Below are positions 55,482-63,814 of a stretch of DNA of 64,000 nt, piece after piece. The notes below the pieces were generated by a model that ran no database searches, had not been told where the DNA came from, and saw only the letters and a list, made by a program, of their open reading frames with translations. Source of the stretch: Bacillota bacterium (GTDB lineage Bacteria > Bacillota > UBA4882 > UBA8346); the NCBI GenBank assembly GCA_023401925.1, contig JAEXDA010000049.1, positions 1 through 64,000 of the forward strand, in the 5' to 3' direction. Made by a program: the position numbers and the translations under genes. Positions within the stretch are counted from its first letter, which is position 1. Every line of letters begins with the position of its first letter.

Positions 55482-56378
55482 TTATACCCCTCCCTCTTCT
55501 TCATCGACTTGGCTATGACCCATTAATTTCTGACTGATCAAAATAAAGCCAAAGCTAATTATGAAAATAACTAGCGATATTGCGCTGCCGTAGCCGTATT
55601 TGTAAACTGAAAAAGTCTTATTATACATATAAGTCGCCATAAGTTCGGTCATATGGGCGGGGCCTCCCTGGGTCATTACAAAAACCAAGTCAAATGATCG
55701 CATACTTCCGGCAATGCACAATATCACGGCGGTTTTAACGGTAGTCCATAACATCGGTAAAGTTATCATAAGCAACTTCTGGCACTCGCTGGCTCCATCA
55801 ATTTCAGCCGCCTCCATAATATCAACGGGAATGTTTTGTAAAGCCGCCAAAAAAATGATCATGTAAAATCCGATAAATTGCCAGATCACGACCGCACTTA
55901 CCGTATACATGGCAACTTTAGGCTCGCCAAGCCAATCCTGAGCCAGAGCCCCCAAGCCAGCCGCCTGTAAAAAAGAATTCACTAATCCTGTCTGGGAATT
56001 GAGTATGGTCGACCAGAGTAATGCAATCACTACCGTGGAGAGGATCATCGGAATGAAGAAAACCGAACGAAAAAAGCTGGCGCCTCTGAGTTTGCGGTTT
56101 AAAATGATCGCAAGGATCAAGCCAAGGGGCACTTGTCCGAAGATCGAAGCCAATACGATGAAAATGTTGTTTTTAAATGAGAGCCAAAAAACCCCGTCGG
56201 TCAGGATATCGACAAAATTTTGAACCCCGATGTAAATTGGCTTACTTAAGCCATTCCAATCATAAAACCCATAAAAGAAGGAACGGAAGATGGGCCAGAT
56301 AACCAGCACCAGATAAAAAAAGAGCGCCGGCGTCAACCCCATTACAATATATTTCTTATACTTGCTGGTGATATACAT
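55482..56378 (-). CDS. Sugar ABC transporter permease, MalF type (block 4)
   Basis: 298 aa, six spans, docking loop VDIMEAAEIDGASECQKLLM. It is close to lactose/cellobiose-type LacF/UgpA permeases in style. It is followed almost directly by the MalG-type partner and preceded by a terminator-like hairpin after the binding-protein gene. Confidence 0.92.
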   Translation of the reverse strand: MYITSKYKKYIVMGLTPALFFYLVLVIWPIFRSFFYGFYDWNGLSKPIYIGVQNFVDILTDGVFWLSFKNNIFIVLASIFGQVPLGLILAIILNRKLRGASFFRSVFFIPMILSTVVIALLWSTILNSQTGLVNSFLQAAGLGALAQDWLGEPKVAMYTVSAVVIWQFIGFYMIIFLAALQNIPVDIMEAAEIDGASECQKLLMITLPMLWTTVKTAVILCIAGSMRSFDLVFVMTQGGPAHMTELMATYMYNKTFSVYKYGYGSAISLVIFIISFGFILISQKLMGHSQVDEEEGGV

Positions 56379-56453
56379 TTTCTCACTTCCATTCGCACGA
56401 TAATCAATCTTTTAACAAAAAAACGAATTTGAAGACACTTTTGCGAAATAAGA

Positions 56454-56524
56454 AAGGGTAAGCGGCGAATAGACTCAATCAATCCGGATCTCCTCAATCT
56501 CAAGCCCTCTGCGCGCCTACCCTT
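56454..56524 (-). terminator. Terminator-like hairpin between binding-protein and permease genes (block 4)
   Basis: The ends pair (AAGGGTA with TACCCTT, continuing imperfectly through GC-rich bases) around a ~55-nt loop, and a U-rich stretch follows on the minus strand. Less compact than the other three, but in the same place. Confidence 0.5.
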
Positions 56525-56560
56525 CAATGGATCCTATTTAAATTGAAACTCTCTTCAAGC

Positions 56561-57847
56561 TTACTTAACCGCTGCTTGTAATTGTTTGGCTAGGGCTTCG
56601 GGTTTCTGGACCCCCATCATCACAGCTTGCAGCCCATTGTTGATGATTTCGGTTTGTTCGGAGTTCAGGGCCGAGTCGTAAACCGTTACAAAAGGATGTT
56701 TTCTGATCAAATCTACCAGCTTACCAAAGAGCGGGTCCACTTTGGCGGGGTCTATTTCTACATTTTTAAAGGACACGGGAATACTGTTTTGGACATATAA
56801 TTGTTGCGCATTACTATCGGTTACAAATTGAATCAGTTTTTTGATAGCTTCTTTCTGTTTTGAAGAAGCCTTGGCATTGATGACAATTCCAGTGGCGCTG
56901 ACGCCGGACATTACATTCGGGTCACCGGCCCCACCTTCGAAAGCGGGTAACACGTTCATTTCTATATTCTTTTTCAATCCATCCGGAGCTTTACTAATGA
57001 TATCCGATAAAGCCCAAGAACCATCAATCATCATAGCCGCTTGACCCCGATAAAAATAATCACGCATTTGGACATTGTCTATACTTTTGTAATCTTTGTT
57101 GAATGCCCCGAGATCAGTCAGGTTCTTCAAATCATACAAGGTTTTAACGAATTGGGGATCGGTAAACTTGGCCCCTTTCTTCTCCAGTACATTATCAAGC
57201 CAGGCACTCCCGGTCCTGCGGTTTGCCATCAGACTAAAGATAGTGGACTGAACCGGCCATTGAGGTTTATTGCCCAAGGTAATCGGGATGATCCCATTTT
57301 TCTTGAAAACTTTCACCACATTCAGCAGCTGTTTGAAAGTTTTTGGATAAACTACTTTGTATCGATCGAATAATTCTTGATTATAGAACACGATGGAGGT
57401 CACTGAAACTCCAATTCCAGCCGAATAGGTTTTACCCTTCACCGTGAACTCTTTCAATGCCGGTGTAACAAAAGAATTTTTCCAATCCGGGCTTTGTTCC
57501 AATAAATCGTTGATATCGGCGATTAGATTAGCGCCCGCAAATTCACGCGTCATCGCGTTGGGCCATATTATAAAAGCGTCCGGCAATTGGCCCGCAGCGG
57601 CCAAAGTCTTTAATTTCGTCTGATACTGATCGCGGGGTATCTGTTCCTCTTGAATTTTGATATCCGGATAAGCCGCAGCAAATTTCTTCAAAATCTCATC
57701 CATAAAATGGGCCCGCATATCTGCCCCGACATAAGAATGCCATAAGGTGAACTTTACCTGCTCATTATCGGCGTTTATTTGGATAGAGGAACCCATGATG
57801 CCGAATCCTATCAATACTACTACAAACAACCTAATTAAACGTTTCAT
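56561..57847 (-). CDS. Sugar ABC transporter substrate-binding protein (block 4)
   Basis: 428 aa. Signal peptide MKRLIRLFVVVLIGFGIMGSSIQINA without a lipobox; mature start DNEQVKFTLWHSYVGADMRAH. Family 1 binding fold. ATG at 57847 follows GGGAGG; the 10 extra upstream codons overlap that signal. First gene of the block-4 operon with promoter TTGTTA-17-TATAAT. The ligand is inferred to be a beta-linked gluco/manno-oligosaccharide from the cotranscribed GH1 and GH2. Confidence 0.9.
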   Translation of the reverse strand: MKRLIRLFVVVLIGFGIMGSSIQINADNEQVKFTLWHSYVGADMRAHFMDEILKKFAAAYPDIKIQEEQIPRDQYQTKLKTLAAAGQLPDAFIIWPNAMTREFAGANLIADINDLLEQSPDWKNSFVTPALKEFTVKGKTYSAGIGVSVTSIVFYNQELFDRYKVVYPKTFKQLLNVVKVFKKNGIIPITLGNKPQWPVQSTIFSLMANRRTGSAWLDNVLEKKGAKFTDPQFVKTLYDLKNLTDLGAFNKDYKSIDNVQMRDYFYRGQAAMMIDGSWALSDIISKAPDGLKKNIEMNVLPAFEGGAGDPNVMSGVSATGIVINAKASSKQKEAIKKLIQFVTDSNAQQLYVQNSIPVSFKNVEIDPAKVDPLFGKLVDLIRKHPFVTVYDSALNSEQTEIINNGLQAVMMGVQKPEALAKQLQAAVK

Positions 57848-57896
57848 TACAAAACAAGCCTCCCTTATACTAAGCATTAGAAAACCGTTTCTTTAG

Positions 57897-57950
57897 AAAG
57901 AGCGCTCTTTGAAACATTTTCATTATATATTTTTAAAAAGATGTTAACAA
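57897..57950 (-). promoter_or_regulatory. Promoter and operator-like palindrome of block-4 operon
   Basis: Minus strand: -35 TTGTTA (57950-57945), 17 bp, -10 TATAAT (57927-57922). Just past the expected start point lies the perfect 14-bp palindrome AAAGAGCGCTCTTT (57897-57910), a plausible repressor site; it is only loosely cre-like. Confidence 0.65.
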
Positions 57951-58120
57951 TCCAGAATCCTTTGATTATATCCGATTTTCTTAGAACTTTCCTCATCCAT
58001 CATTTGTTTTTGGGCGGGAATGTCCCTTAGAAGATAATGCAGTGCTAAATCGCGGTATATTTCAGTGCGGCCAGGATGGTTTGGATTCTTAACGGATCAG
58101 GGGTTAGGTTTCTCTTTTGA

Positions 58121-59200
58121 TCAATTTTTTCCGGATAACAAGCCATGATAATCGGTTGGGGATACTCCGGTAATCTTTTTGAAAACACTGCTAAAATATT
58201 TGTAATCATTATAACCAACCATATCCGAAACTTCATAAACTTTGTAAAGATTATCGACTAAAAGTTCAGTAGCTTTATGAATCCGAAGCTGATTCAAATA
58301 ATCACTAAAACTTTCCCCGCGGACTTTTTTGAAAACATGGCTAAAATAGTCCGGGTTCAGCCCGACATAGTCGGCAACATTCTTCACGGATAAATTCTCC
58401 TGAAAATGACTGTTTATATATTGGATCGCTCTTTGAACCACGCCACTATTTCCCTGGATCTTTTGTGTCCCGATATCCTCAACCAATGATCCGGTAAATT
58501 CTTCAAACCAGCCCGCAATCTCCATTAAAGTGGTCAAATGCCCCAAATCCCGGTACAATTCATCATTCTCAATCCGCCAGTTTCCGGATAATTGAATTCC
58601 ATCATGCTTCACAACCTCCAAGGCCCGGTTAGAAATCTCCAGACATACTTGACGGAATTGATCCGGAGCGATTTTCATCATCATTAGTTTTTGAATCATT
58701 TCTTTCAAAAAATGAAGACTCTTAGAAGGGTCTCCCAACCGGATGGCATTGAGAAAACAATCCAGTTCCGAACTGATCTCTTTTTTGACCTTCACTAGAA
58801 ACAAATCTGCCGAAAATTCCGCTTCCATCCCCTGAACTAATTTTTGCAAAACCCGGAAAAGCTCTTCTGCGCTTACCGGCTTTAAAATATAATCGGAGAC
58901 TCCATATTCCATTGCTTTTTTGGCGTAGGCAAATTCATCATAACCGCTGATAATGATGATTCTCACATCTTTCATATATTCCCGGACGCTTCGGATAAAC
59001 TCCAGTCCATCCATTTTCGGCATCCGGATATCCGTCAAAATGATATGGGGCCGGGTCACAGCAACCACTTCAAGCCCGCGTTTGCCGTTCTCCGCTGTAC
59101 CAACCACCTCAATTCCTAGTTTCTCCCAGGGAAAGGTCTTGACCATGCTTTCCCGGATCATTTTTTCATCATCCACGATCACGATTCTCAACAACGCCAT
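58121..59200 (-). CDS. Response regulator, YesN type (block 4)
   Basis: About 360 aa. Receiver domain (IVIVDDEKMIRES; phosphoacceptor Asp in IILTDIRMPKMDG; Lys in YILKPVS) and C-terminal AraC DNA-binding domain (VKNVADYVGLNPDYFSHVFK; YEVSDMVGYNDYKYFSSVFK). The start is ambiguous: ATG at 59200 or TTG at 59194/59191, both inside the end of the kinase gene behind GAGGGG repeats. It overlaps the kinase gene by about 30 bp, so they are cotranscribed. It likely activates the block-4 importer operon next door. Confidence 0.92.
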   Translation of the reverse strand: MALLRIVIVDDEKMIRESMVKTFPWEKLGIEVVGTAENGKRGLEVVAVTRPHIILTDIRMPKMDGLEFIRSVREYMKDVRIIIISGYDEFAYAKKAMEYGVSDYILKPVSAEELFRVLQKLVQGMEAEFSADLFLVKVKKEISSELDCFLNAIRLGDPSKSLHFLKEMIQKLMMMKIAPDQFRQVCLEISNRALEVVKHDGIQLSGNWRIENDELYRDLGHLTTLMEIAGWFEEFTGSLVEDIGTQKIQGNSGVVQRAIQYINSHFQENLSVKNVADYVGLNPDYFSHVFKKVRGESFSDYLNQLRIHKATELLVDNLYKVYEVSDMVGYNDYKYFSSVFKKITGVSPTDYHGLLSGKN

Positions 59201-60935
59201 TCCCCTCATTCCCCTCATGATATTTGGGAATTCTCACCCGTACCCGGGTACCTTTCCCCGGTTCGCTTTTGATAGTTATGCCATAGTCTTCGCCAAAGTA
59301 AAGTTTAATGCGTTCATCAACATTTTTAAGGCCATAACCGCCTTGACTTCCATTGTCATCCCGAAAGACCTCTTGAATTTTCTCGACTGTCATCCCGACT
59401 CCGTTATCACTTACCTCAAAAACAAACTCCCCATCCACCTCGGCTCCGGTCACCGCAATTTCTCCGGGTTTATCCAGTTCGGCAATACCATGATAGAGAG
59501 CGTTTTCCACTAAAGGCTGTAAGATCAGCTTAATGGTATGGTAAGGATAAAGGGACGGTTCGATGGTGATCTCAATTTGTGGTTCTTGATCATATCGCAT
59601 TTTCTGGATAAACAAATAACTGTTTAAATGCTCTACTTCTTTTTTAATGGTGGTGACTTCGTTTCCCTTGTTCAGACTGAGGCGGAATAATTTTGCTAAG
59701 GCTTCCACCAACTCCCCTGACTTTGAGGCATTTTCCTGGCGCGAAGTCCAATAGATTGTGTCCAGGGTGTTATAGAGAAAATGAGGATCAATCTGGGCCT
59801 GCAATGCCTTAAGTTCGGCTTCTTTTCGTTTCAGACGCGTCACATAGACTTCCTCAATCAGCCGTTTCAGCCGCCCGACCATACTGTTAAAGCTGGCAGC
59901 CAGTACGCCGATTTCATCTTTTCTGGTGATATCGATCACTACATTGAGATCACCCTGCTCCACCTGCTGCATCAGGTTGGTTAATTTCTTAATAGGTTTG
60001 GTTACCTTGGAAGCGATTAAATAGGACATCATAAAAGCGATTAACGAAGCGATGAGAATGATAAAAAAACTAAACCTGCCGATGAACATACTATCTTTCA
60101 GTAGCTCCACCATGGGCGCCACTTGCACATAAATGAGATTCTGTTCATCGGAGGTATAGTAAGTGATCAGCATGTTCCGACCAGTGATCTTTTTCCGGTA
60201 ATAGCCTTCTTGACCATTAAAAATCCGCTTAAATTCAGGACTATCTTTGAGAAATTGAGAAATCTCTTTTTTTCGCGAATGAGAAATAATATATCCTTCC
60301 TTATTCGCCACAAAAACGTAACCGGTTTCACCCAGATGAATGTTGCGATAAAGCTGATTGATGGTATTTTCATTAATATCAATCCGCAGTAAGCCCAATC
60401 TGCGGGTAAAGTTATTGATATCATTAATTTGACGGTAATAAGAAATCACATACTGATTGCCAGCTGATTGAAAGCTGCGATGATATGTAGGGGTAATCAA
60501 AAAATATCCGCTTTTGGGGATTCGCTTCTCATAATTGACGATCATTCCCCCGCTCAAGTCCTGGGAAGGGCCTTCGGTTTCCAGCTTCAGTCCATTATCG
60601 CCGTATATGTTGATGGAAATAAAATGAGCCGAGCCGGTCAGGTTGGAGATATTCTCATACATCCGCTGCATCAGTATTTCGCTGGGAGAATCTGTCAACT
60701 TCAAAAAGGTTCGGACATCATGATTGGCAATGATAAATAAGGAAACATCCTGAACATATCCTAGTATGGAGTGCATATTCTTATCTATTTGTTTTAAAGT
60801 TTCTACCGTGGAGTCGCTGACCATTTTTTCCGTGCTAACCTTGGTCCAACTGTAAAGGATCCAACCCACCAGCGATAGCAGGATGACGAACAACACGATA
60901 AAATAAAGCATGAGTTCCGAGCGGAATTTTCGCAA
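59169..60935 (-). CDS. Sensor histidine kinase, YesM type (block 4)
   Basis: 588 aa. Span 1 at residues ~10-30, a Cache-like extracellular sensor, span 2, HAMP (KPIKKLTNLMQQVEQGDLNV), the kinase motif LKALQAQIDPHFLYNTLDTI with phosphoacceptor His, and HATPase (LVENALYHGIAE, VSDNGVGM, GYGLKNVDERI). TTG at 60935 is chosen: CCAGGAGG lies 9 nt upstream, and it gives a typical short N-terminus; the open frame starting at 61061 begins beside the preceding terminator. Partner of the overlapping YesN-type regulator. Confidence 0.9.
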   Translation of the reverse strand: MRKFRSELMLYFIVLFVILLSLVGWILYSWTKVSTEKMVSDSTVETLKQIDKNMHSILGYVQDVSLFIIANHDVRTFLKLTDSPSEILMQRMYENISNLTGSAHFISINIYGDNGLKLETEGPSQDLSGGMIVNYEKRIPKSGYFLITPTYHRSFQSAGNQYVISYYRQINDINNFTRRLGLLRIDINENTINQLYRNIHLGETGYVFVANKEGYIISHSRKKEISQFLKDSPEFKRIFNGQEGYYRKKITGRNMLITYYTSDEQNLIYVQVAPMVELLKDSMFIGRFSFFIILIASLIAFMMSYLIASKVTKPIKKLTNLMQQVEQGDLNVVIDITRKDEIGVLAASFNSMVGRLKRLIEEVYVTRLKRKEAELKALQAQIDPHFLYNTLDTIYWTSRQENASKSGELVEALAKLFRLSLNKGNEVTTIKKEVEHLNSYLFIQKMRYDQEPQIEITIEPSLYPYHTIKLILQPLVENALYHGIAELDKPGEIAVTGAEVDGEFVFEVSDNGVGMTVEKIQEVFRDDNGSQGGYGLKNVDERIKLYFGEDYGITIKSEPGKGTRVRVRIPKYHEGNEGNGVVENRDRG

Positions 60936-61070
60936 TTTCCCCGGCCTCCTGGAATAATTTTTTCCTCTTAAGATATTCCATGAATCCAGCAGGCATCCTT
61001 TTCCCAAAAAAATAGCAATTTTGATAAAATCACTTTTCAAAAAGGAAACCCGGGGCATCATAAAAAAAGG

Positions 61071-61096
61071 AGGCTGTCTTGTTTTCAGGACAGTCT
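61071..61096 (-). terminator. Terminator of sigma-factor operon
   Basis: Minus-strand stem AGACTGTC / GACAGCCT (one G-U pair), 10-nt loop, followed by CC and seven Us. It ends the ECF sigma/membrane-protein operon before the kinase gene. Confidence 0.8.
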
Positions 61097-61196
61097 CTAA
61101 AAGTTATTAAGGTATTTGAGCTATTTTTTTCAGCGTAATTGAATATTCATTTCATCCGCTTTTTGGGGTAATCTTTCGACATGATTCATTGATCCA

Positions 61197-61622
61197 TTAT
61201 TTCTCATCTTCGTGCCCTTTTTTACTGAGGTAATTTTCAAAAGCATCTTTTCCTTCCTCCCGCCACCATAGGTCATAACATTGCCAGTCTTTCAAATTCT
61301 CTTTTCTATATTCATAATAATGCCAACGATGGGGATACCTATCCCGGGGATAATGGTGACTAGGGTAGTGATGAGCGTCCCCATGGCTGTGCCCAAAACT
61401 ACCGAAGATTAACCTAGCCAGAATAACTAAAGCAAAGGCTTGCCAATAGGTTATTTTGCCTAATTTAAACAGGGACGGCATCAGCCAGTTCCAAATCCGT
61501 TCGACGAAAAAGCCAAACAGCAATCCGAAAATAACCGCCGTAACCAACCCGATAATTGCTATCCCCAAAATCCTCAAACCTTTGTAAGCCGGATGAAAAC
61601 GATTGCTTGAATGTAAACCCAT
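61197..61622 (-). CDS. Histidine-rich membrane protein, probable ECF sigma partner
   Basis: 141 aa. Two membrane spans (about residues 18-40 and 55-75) with the motif WNWLMPSLFKLGKITYWQAF, then FGSFGHSHGDAHHYPSHHYP, a His-rich stretch that could bind metal, and a charged C-terminus. I have seen similar small proteins (NWLMP...WQA, FGGFG, His/Trp-rich) next to ECF sigma factors in other phyla (from memory). Gene order, same operon (14-bp gap after the sigma gene) and topology suggest an anti-sigma or sensing role. No zinc-anti-sigma HxxxCxxC motif is present. Confidence 0.65.
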   Translation of the reverse strand: MGLHSSNRFHPAYKGLRILGIAIIGLVTAVIFGLLFGFFVERIWNWLMPSLFKLGKITYWQAFALVILARLIFGSFGHSHGDAHHYPSHHYPRDRYPHRWHYYEYRKENLKDWQCYDLWWREEGKDAFENYLSKKGHEDEK

Positions 61623-61636
61623 AGTAATCCTCCTGT

Positions 61637-62179
61637 TTAACGATAGTCTTTTAAAAGTGCTTGTAGCTTTTTTACCGCCCGATGTTTCCTGGCTAGCAGC
61701 GTCCCAATAGGCTCATTCCACATTTGAGCCAATTCGTTGTAAGAATACTCCTCTATCTCCGTTGCGATCCAAACCGCTCGTTGCTTTGGTTCCAGAGTAT
61801 TGATCGCCTCATACAATTTTTCATTAAGCTCCTGTCTGTCCAAAGATTTCTCCACATCTGCACTTGGATCGAATATTGTATCATTCAACGTTTTGCCATC
61901 CGTTTGGTTAATCATTTCATCTAAAGAGGTAGTTTTTTTCTTTTTTCGAAGATAATCGATGATCCGGTTTTGAATGGAACGATAAATATACGCTGCTAAA
62001 TTTTCAATATGCAGGGAAATATCAGCCTTGTTGAATAAATTAATAAACAAATCCTGTAACAAATCCTCAATATCCATCTCACTGATATCCGATAACCGAC
62101 TACGAACATAATCATGTAAATGATTCTGCTCTTTGGCAAAAAAGTCAACGATTTCAGTTTGCCGCTCCATTAAAGCCAT
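61637..62179 (-). CDS. ECF-type RNA polymerase sigma factor
   Basis: 180 aa with sigma region 2 (DIEDLLQDLFINLFNKAD; AYIYRSIQNRIIDYLRKKKK) and region 4 (LEPKQRAVWIATEIEEYSYNELAQMW and IGTLLARKHRAVKKLQ). Full length for the class. It is the first gene of a two-gene operon with the membrane protein at 61197. The target promoter and stimulus are unknown. The ATG at 62179 has only a weak GGCGGGA signal; a second ATG three codons on is possible. Confidence 0.92.
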   Translation of the reverse strand: MALMERQTEIVDFFAKEQNHLHDYVRSRLSDISEMDIEDLLQDLFINLFNKADISLHIENLAAYIYRSIQNRIIDYLRKKKKTTSLDEMINQTDGKTLNDTIFDPSADVEKSLDRQELNEKLYEAINTLEPKQRAVWIATEIEEYSYNELAQMWNEPIGTLLARKHRAVKKLQALLKDYR

Positions 62180-62395
62180 TTTTAAAAGTCCCGCCTAGAT
62201 AAAATTTTTATTACGTAATGAAATTCTTTCATTTAATTTGCAACAACAAGAGAAATCGTTTTTTCAATTCTATTATCTTAGACGTGAGATACTACAATTT
62301 TATTGCATCAAAAAAATAACCTGAATTCGTTAGGACCCTGATACGAAAACAGGTGATCAATGCTGATGGGAATCTATGAGACTGACAATTATTTT

Positions 62396-63814
62396 TCATT
62401 CACTCAATTTATTCATGGCCACACAAACTTTGTTTCTCCCGGAGTCCTTGGCTTTATACAACGCTTCATCCGCCAGTTGGAGAAGCCCTTTAAAGCTGTC
62501 GGTTACCTGCGGGTAATTGGCAAGGCCGGCACTAATCGAAACCGGGATGCGAACCCCCTCGGCAGTGATAAAGTTATGTTCATTGATTTTTGAACGCAGG
62601 GCATCTGCCAATAAAAAGGCTTCTTTTTGGGCAACTTCCGGCAATAGTGCAACAAATTCTTCACCGCCGTAACGCCCCATGATTCCGGCCGGCAACATCT
62701 CCTGAATAATGGCGGTCGCGTTTTTTAAAACCATATCCCCGGCTAAATGCCCATATTTGTCGTTAATCTGTTTAAAATGGTCCATATCAAACATGATGAC
62801 CGAAACCGTCTTCGGATTTTTGGAAAAAATTTGCCCCATGTAGTTCATGAGATACATCCGGTTGTAAATACCGGTTAAAGCGTCGTGATTAGCCATAAAA
62901 CGTACCTGATCGTAAATATAAACATTTTCAATGGAAAGACTGATCTCCTGGGCGATTAGTTTGGCGAAATCCTCCAAATCAGAAGTAAAACCCCCAGCCA
63001 GCTGGTGTTCAATAAATATTAGCCCTAAGCTTCCCCTCCTGCCGGTTAAAGGAAACCCATGAAAACTATTAACGTCATGAGCCCTTAGATTTTTCAACTC
63101 TTTGGAAGTAGCATCGTTTTCGGAAAAAGGACGTTTGGTTCTCCAAAGCCTCGCAATCATATTATCGGAGTCCAACAAAATGACCTTTTTTTCATCATTG
63201 ACTTCACCGGTTCCAGTATCGGCCCGTACCATGAGATACTCTTGTTTTTGATCTAACAAATAAATCATACATCGTTTACTCCCGAAAACTCCCACAATAA
63301 TATCGGAAGTCTTCCGGAGCAATTGGTCAATATCTAACTCCCGGCTTATTTCTTCTAATATCAAACGGACTGTGTACGATTGGGCGTACTTTTCTTCTAA
63401 ATTCATATTGGAGAGCAATAATTGATGATAGCACTCTTCGATTTCGGACTGATTTTGTTTCACCCGTTCCAACATCTCAATCAGAGATTGGCGCAACTTT
63501 CCAAGTTCATCAAAATAAGGATCCGGTTTAAGGTTTGTTATGTTTTCACCCGGATATACGCGGATAAAATCAGTGATTTCCTTAATTCGATTGAAGGCGG
63601 AACGAATATATAGGCTAAAAAGACCCATTACAATCATGCCGACAATCAATTCTACCAAAAAGCCGATTACATTTCCATGAATTAAAAATTCCTGAAATAC
63701 CATACCATTGATATTTTTTTGAGTCCAAAAGATTAAAAAAAGCGCTAAAAAGATGAATACAGGGACGATACAGGCGATAATCAAAAATAAACTAAAGCGG
63801 GTATGAAGTTTCAT
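62396..63814 (-). CDS. Membrane-bound GAF-GGDEF diguanylate cyclase
   Basis: 472 aa. Two membrane spans (residues ~7-30 and ~45-70), a short linker/coiled coil (~75-150), a GAF domain (~150-300), and a GGDEF domain with an intact active site (MGRYGGEEFVALLP; FDMDHFKQINDKYGHLAGD) that makes c-di-GMP. The inhibitory I-site (RxxD five residues before GGEEF) is missing (LPAG here), so product feedback inhibition is unlikely. A weakly spaced AAGGAGA lies upstream of the ATG. Together with the HD-GYP protein and the two c-di-GMP riboswitches, it forms a local c-di-GMP circuit (inference). Confidence 0.93.
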   Translation of the reverse strand: MKLHTRFSLFLIIACIVPVFIFLALFLIFWTQKNINGMVFQEFLIHGNVIGFLVELIVGMIVMGLFSLYIRSAFNRIKEITDFIRVYPGENITNLKPDPYFDELGKLRQSLIEMLERVKQNQSEIEECYHQLLLSNMNLEEKYAQSYTVRLILEEISRELDIDQLLRKTSDIIVGVFGSKRCMIYLLDQKQEYLMVRADTGTGEVNDEKKVILLDSDNMIARLWRTKRPFSENDATSKELKNLRAHDVNSFHGFPLTGRRGSLGLIFIEHQLAGGFTSDLEDFAKLIAQEISLSIENVYIYDQVRFMANHDALTGIYNRMYLMNYMGQIFSKNPKTVSVIMFDMDHFKQINDKYGHLAGDMVLKNATAIIQEMLPAGIMGRYGGEEFVALLPEVAQKEAFLLADALRSKINEHNFITAEGVRIPVSISAGLANYPQVTDSFKGLLQLADEALYKAKDSGRNKVCVAMNKLSE

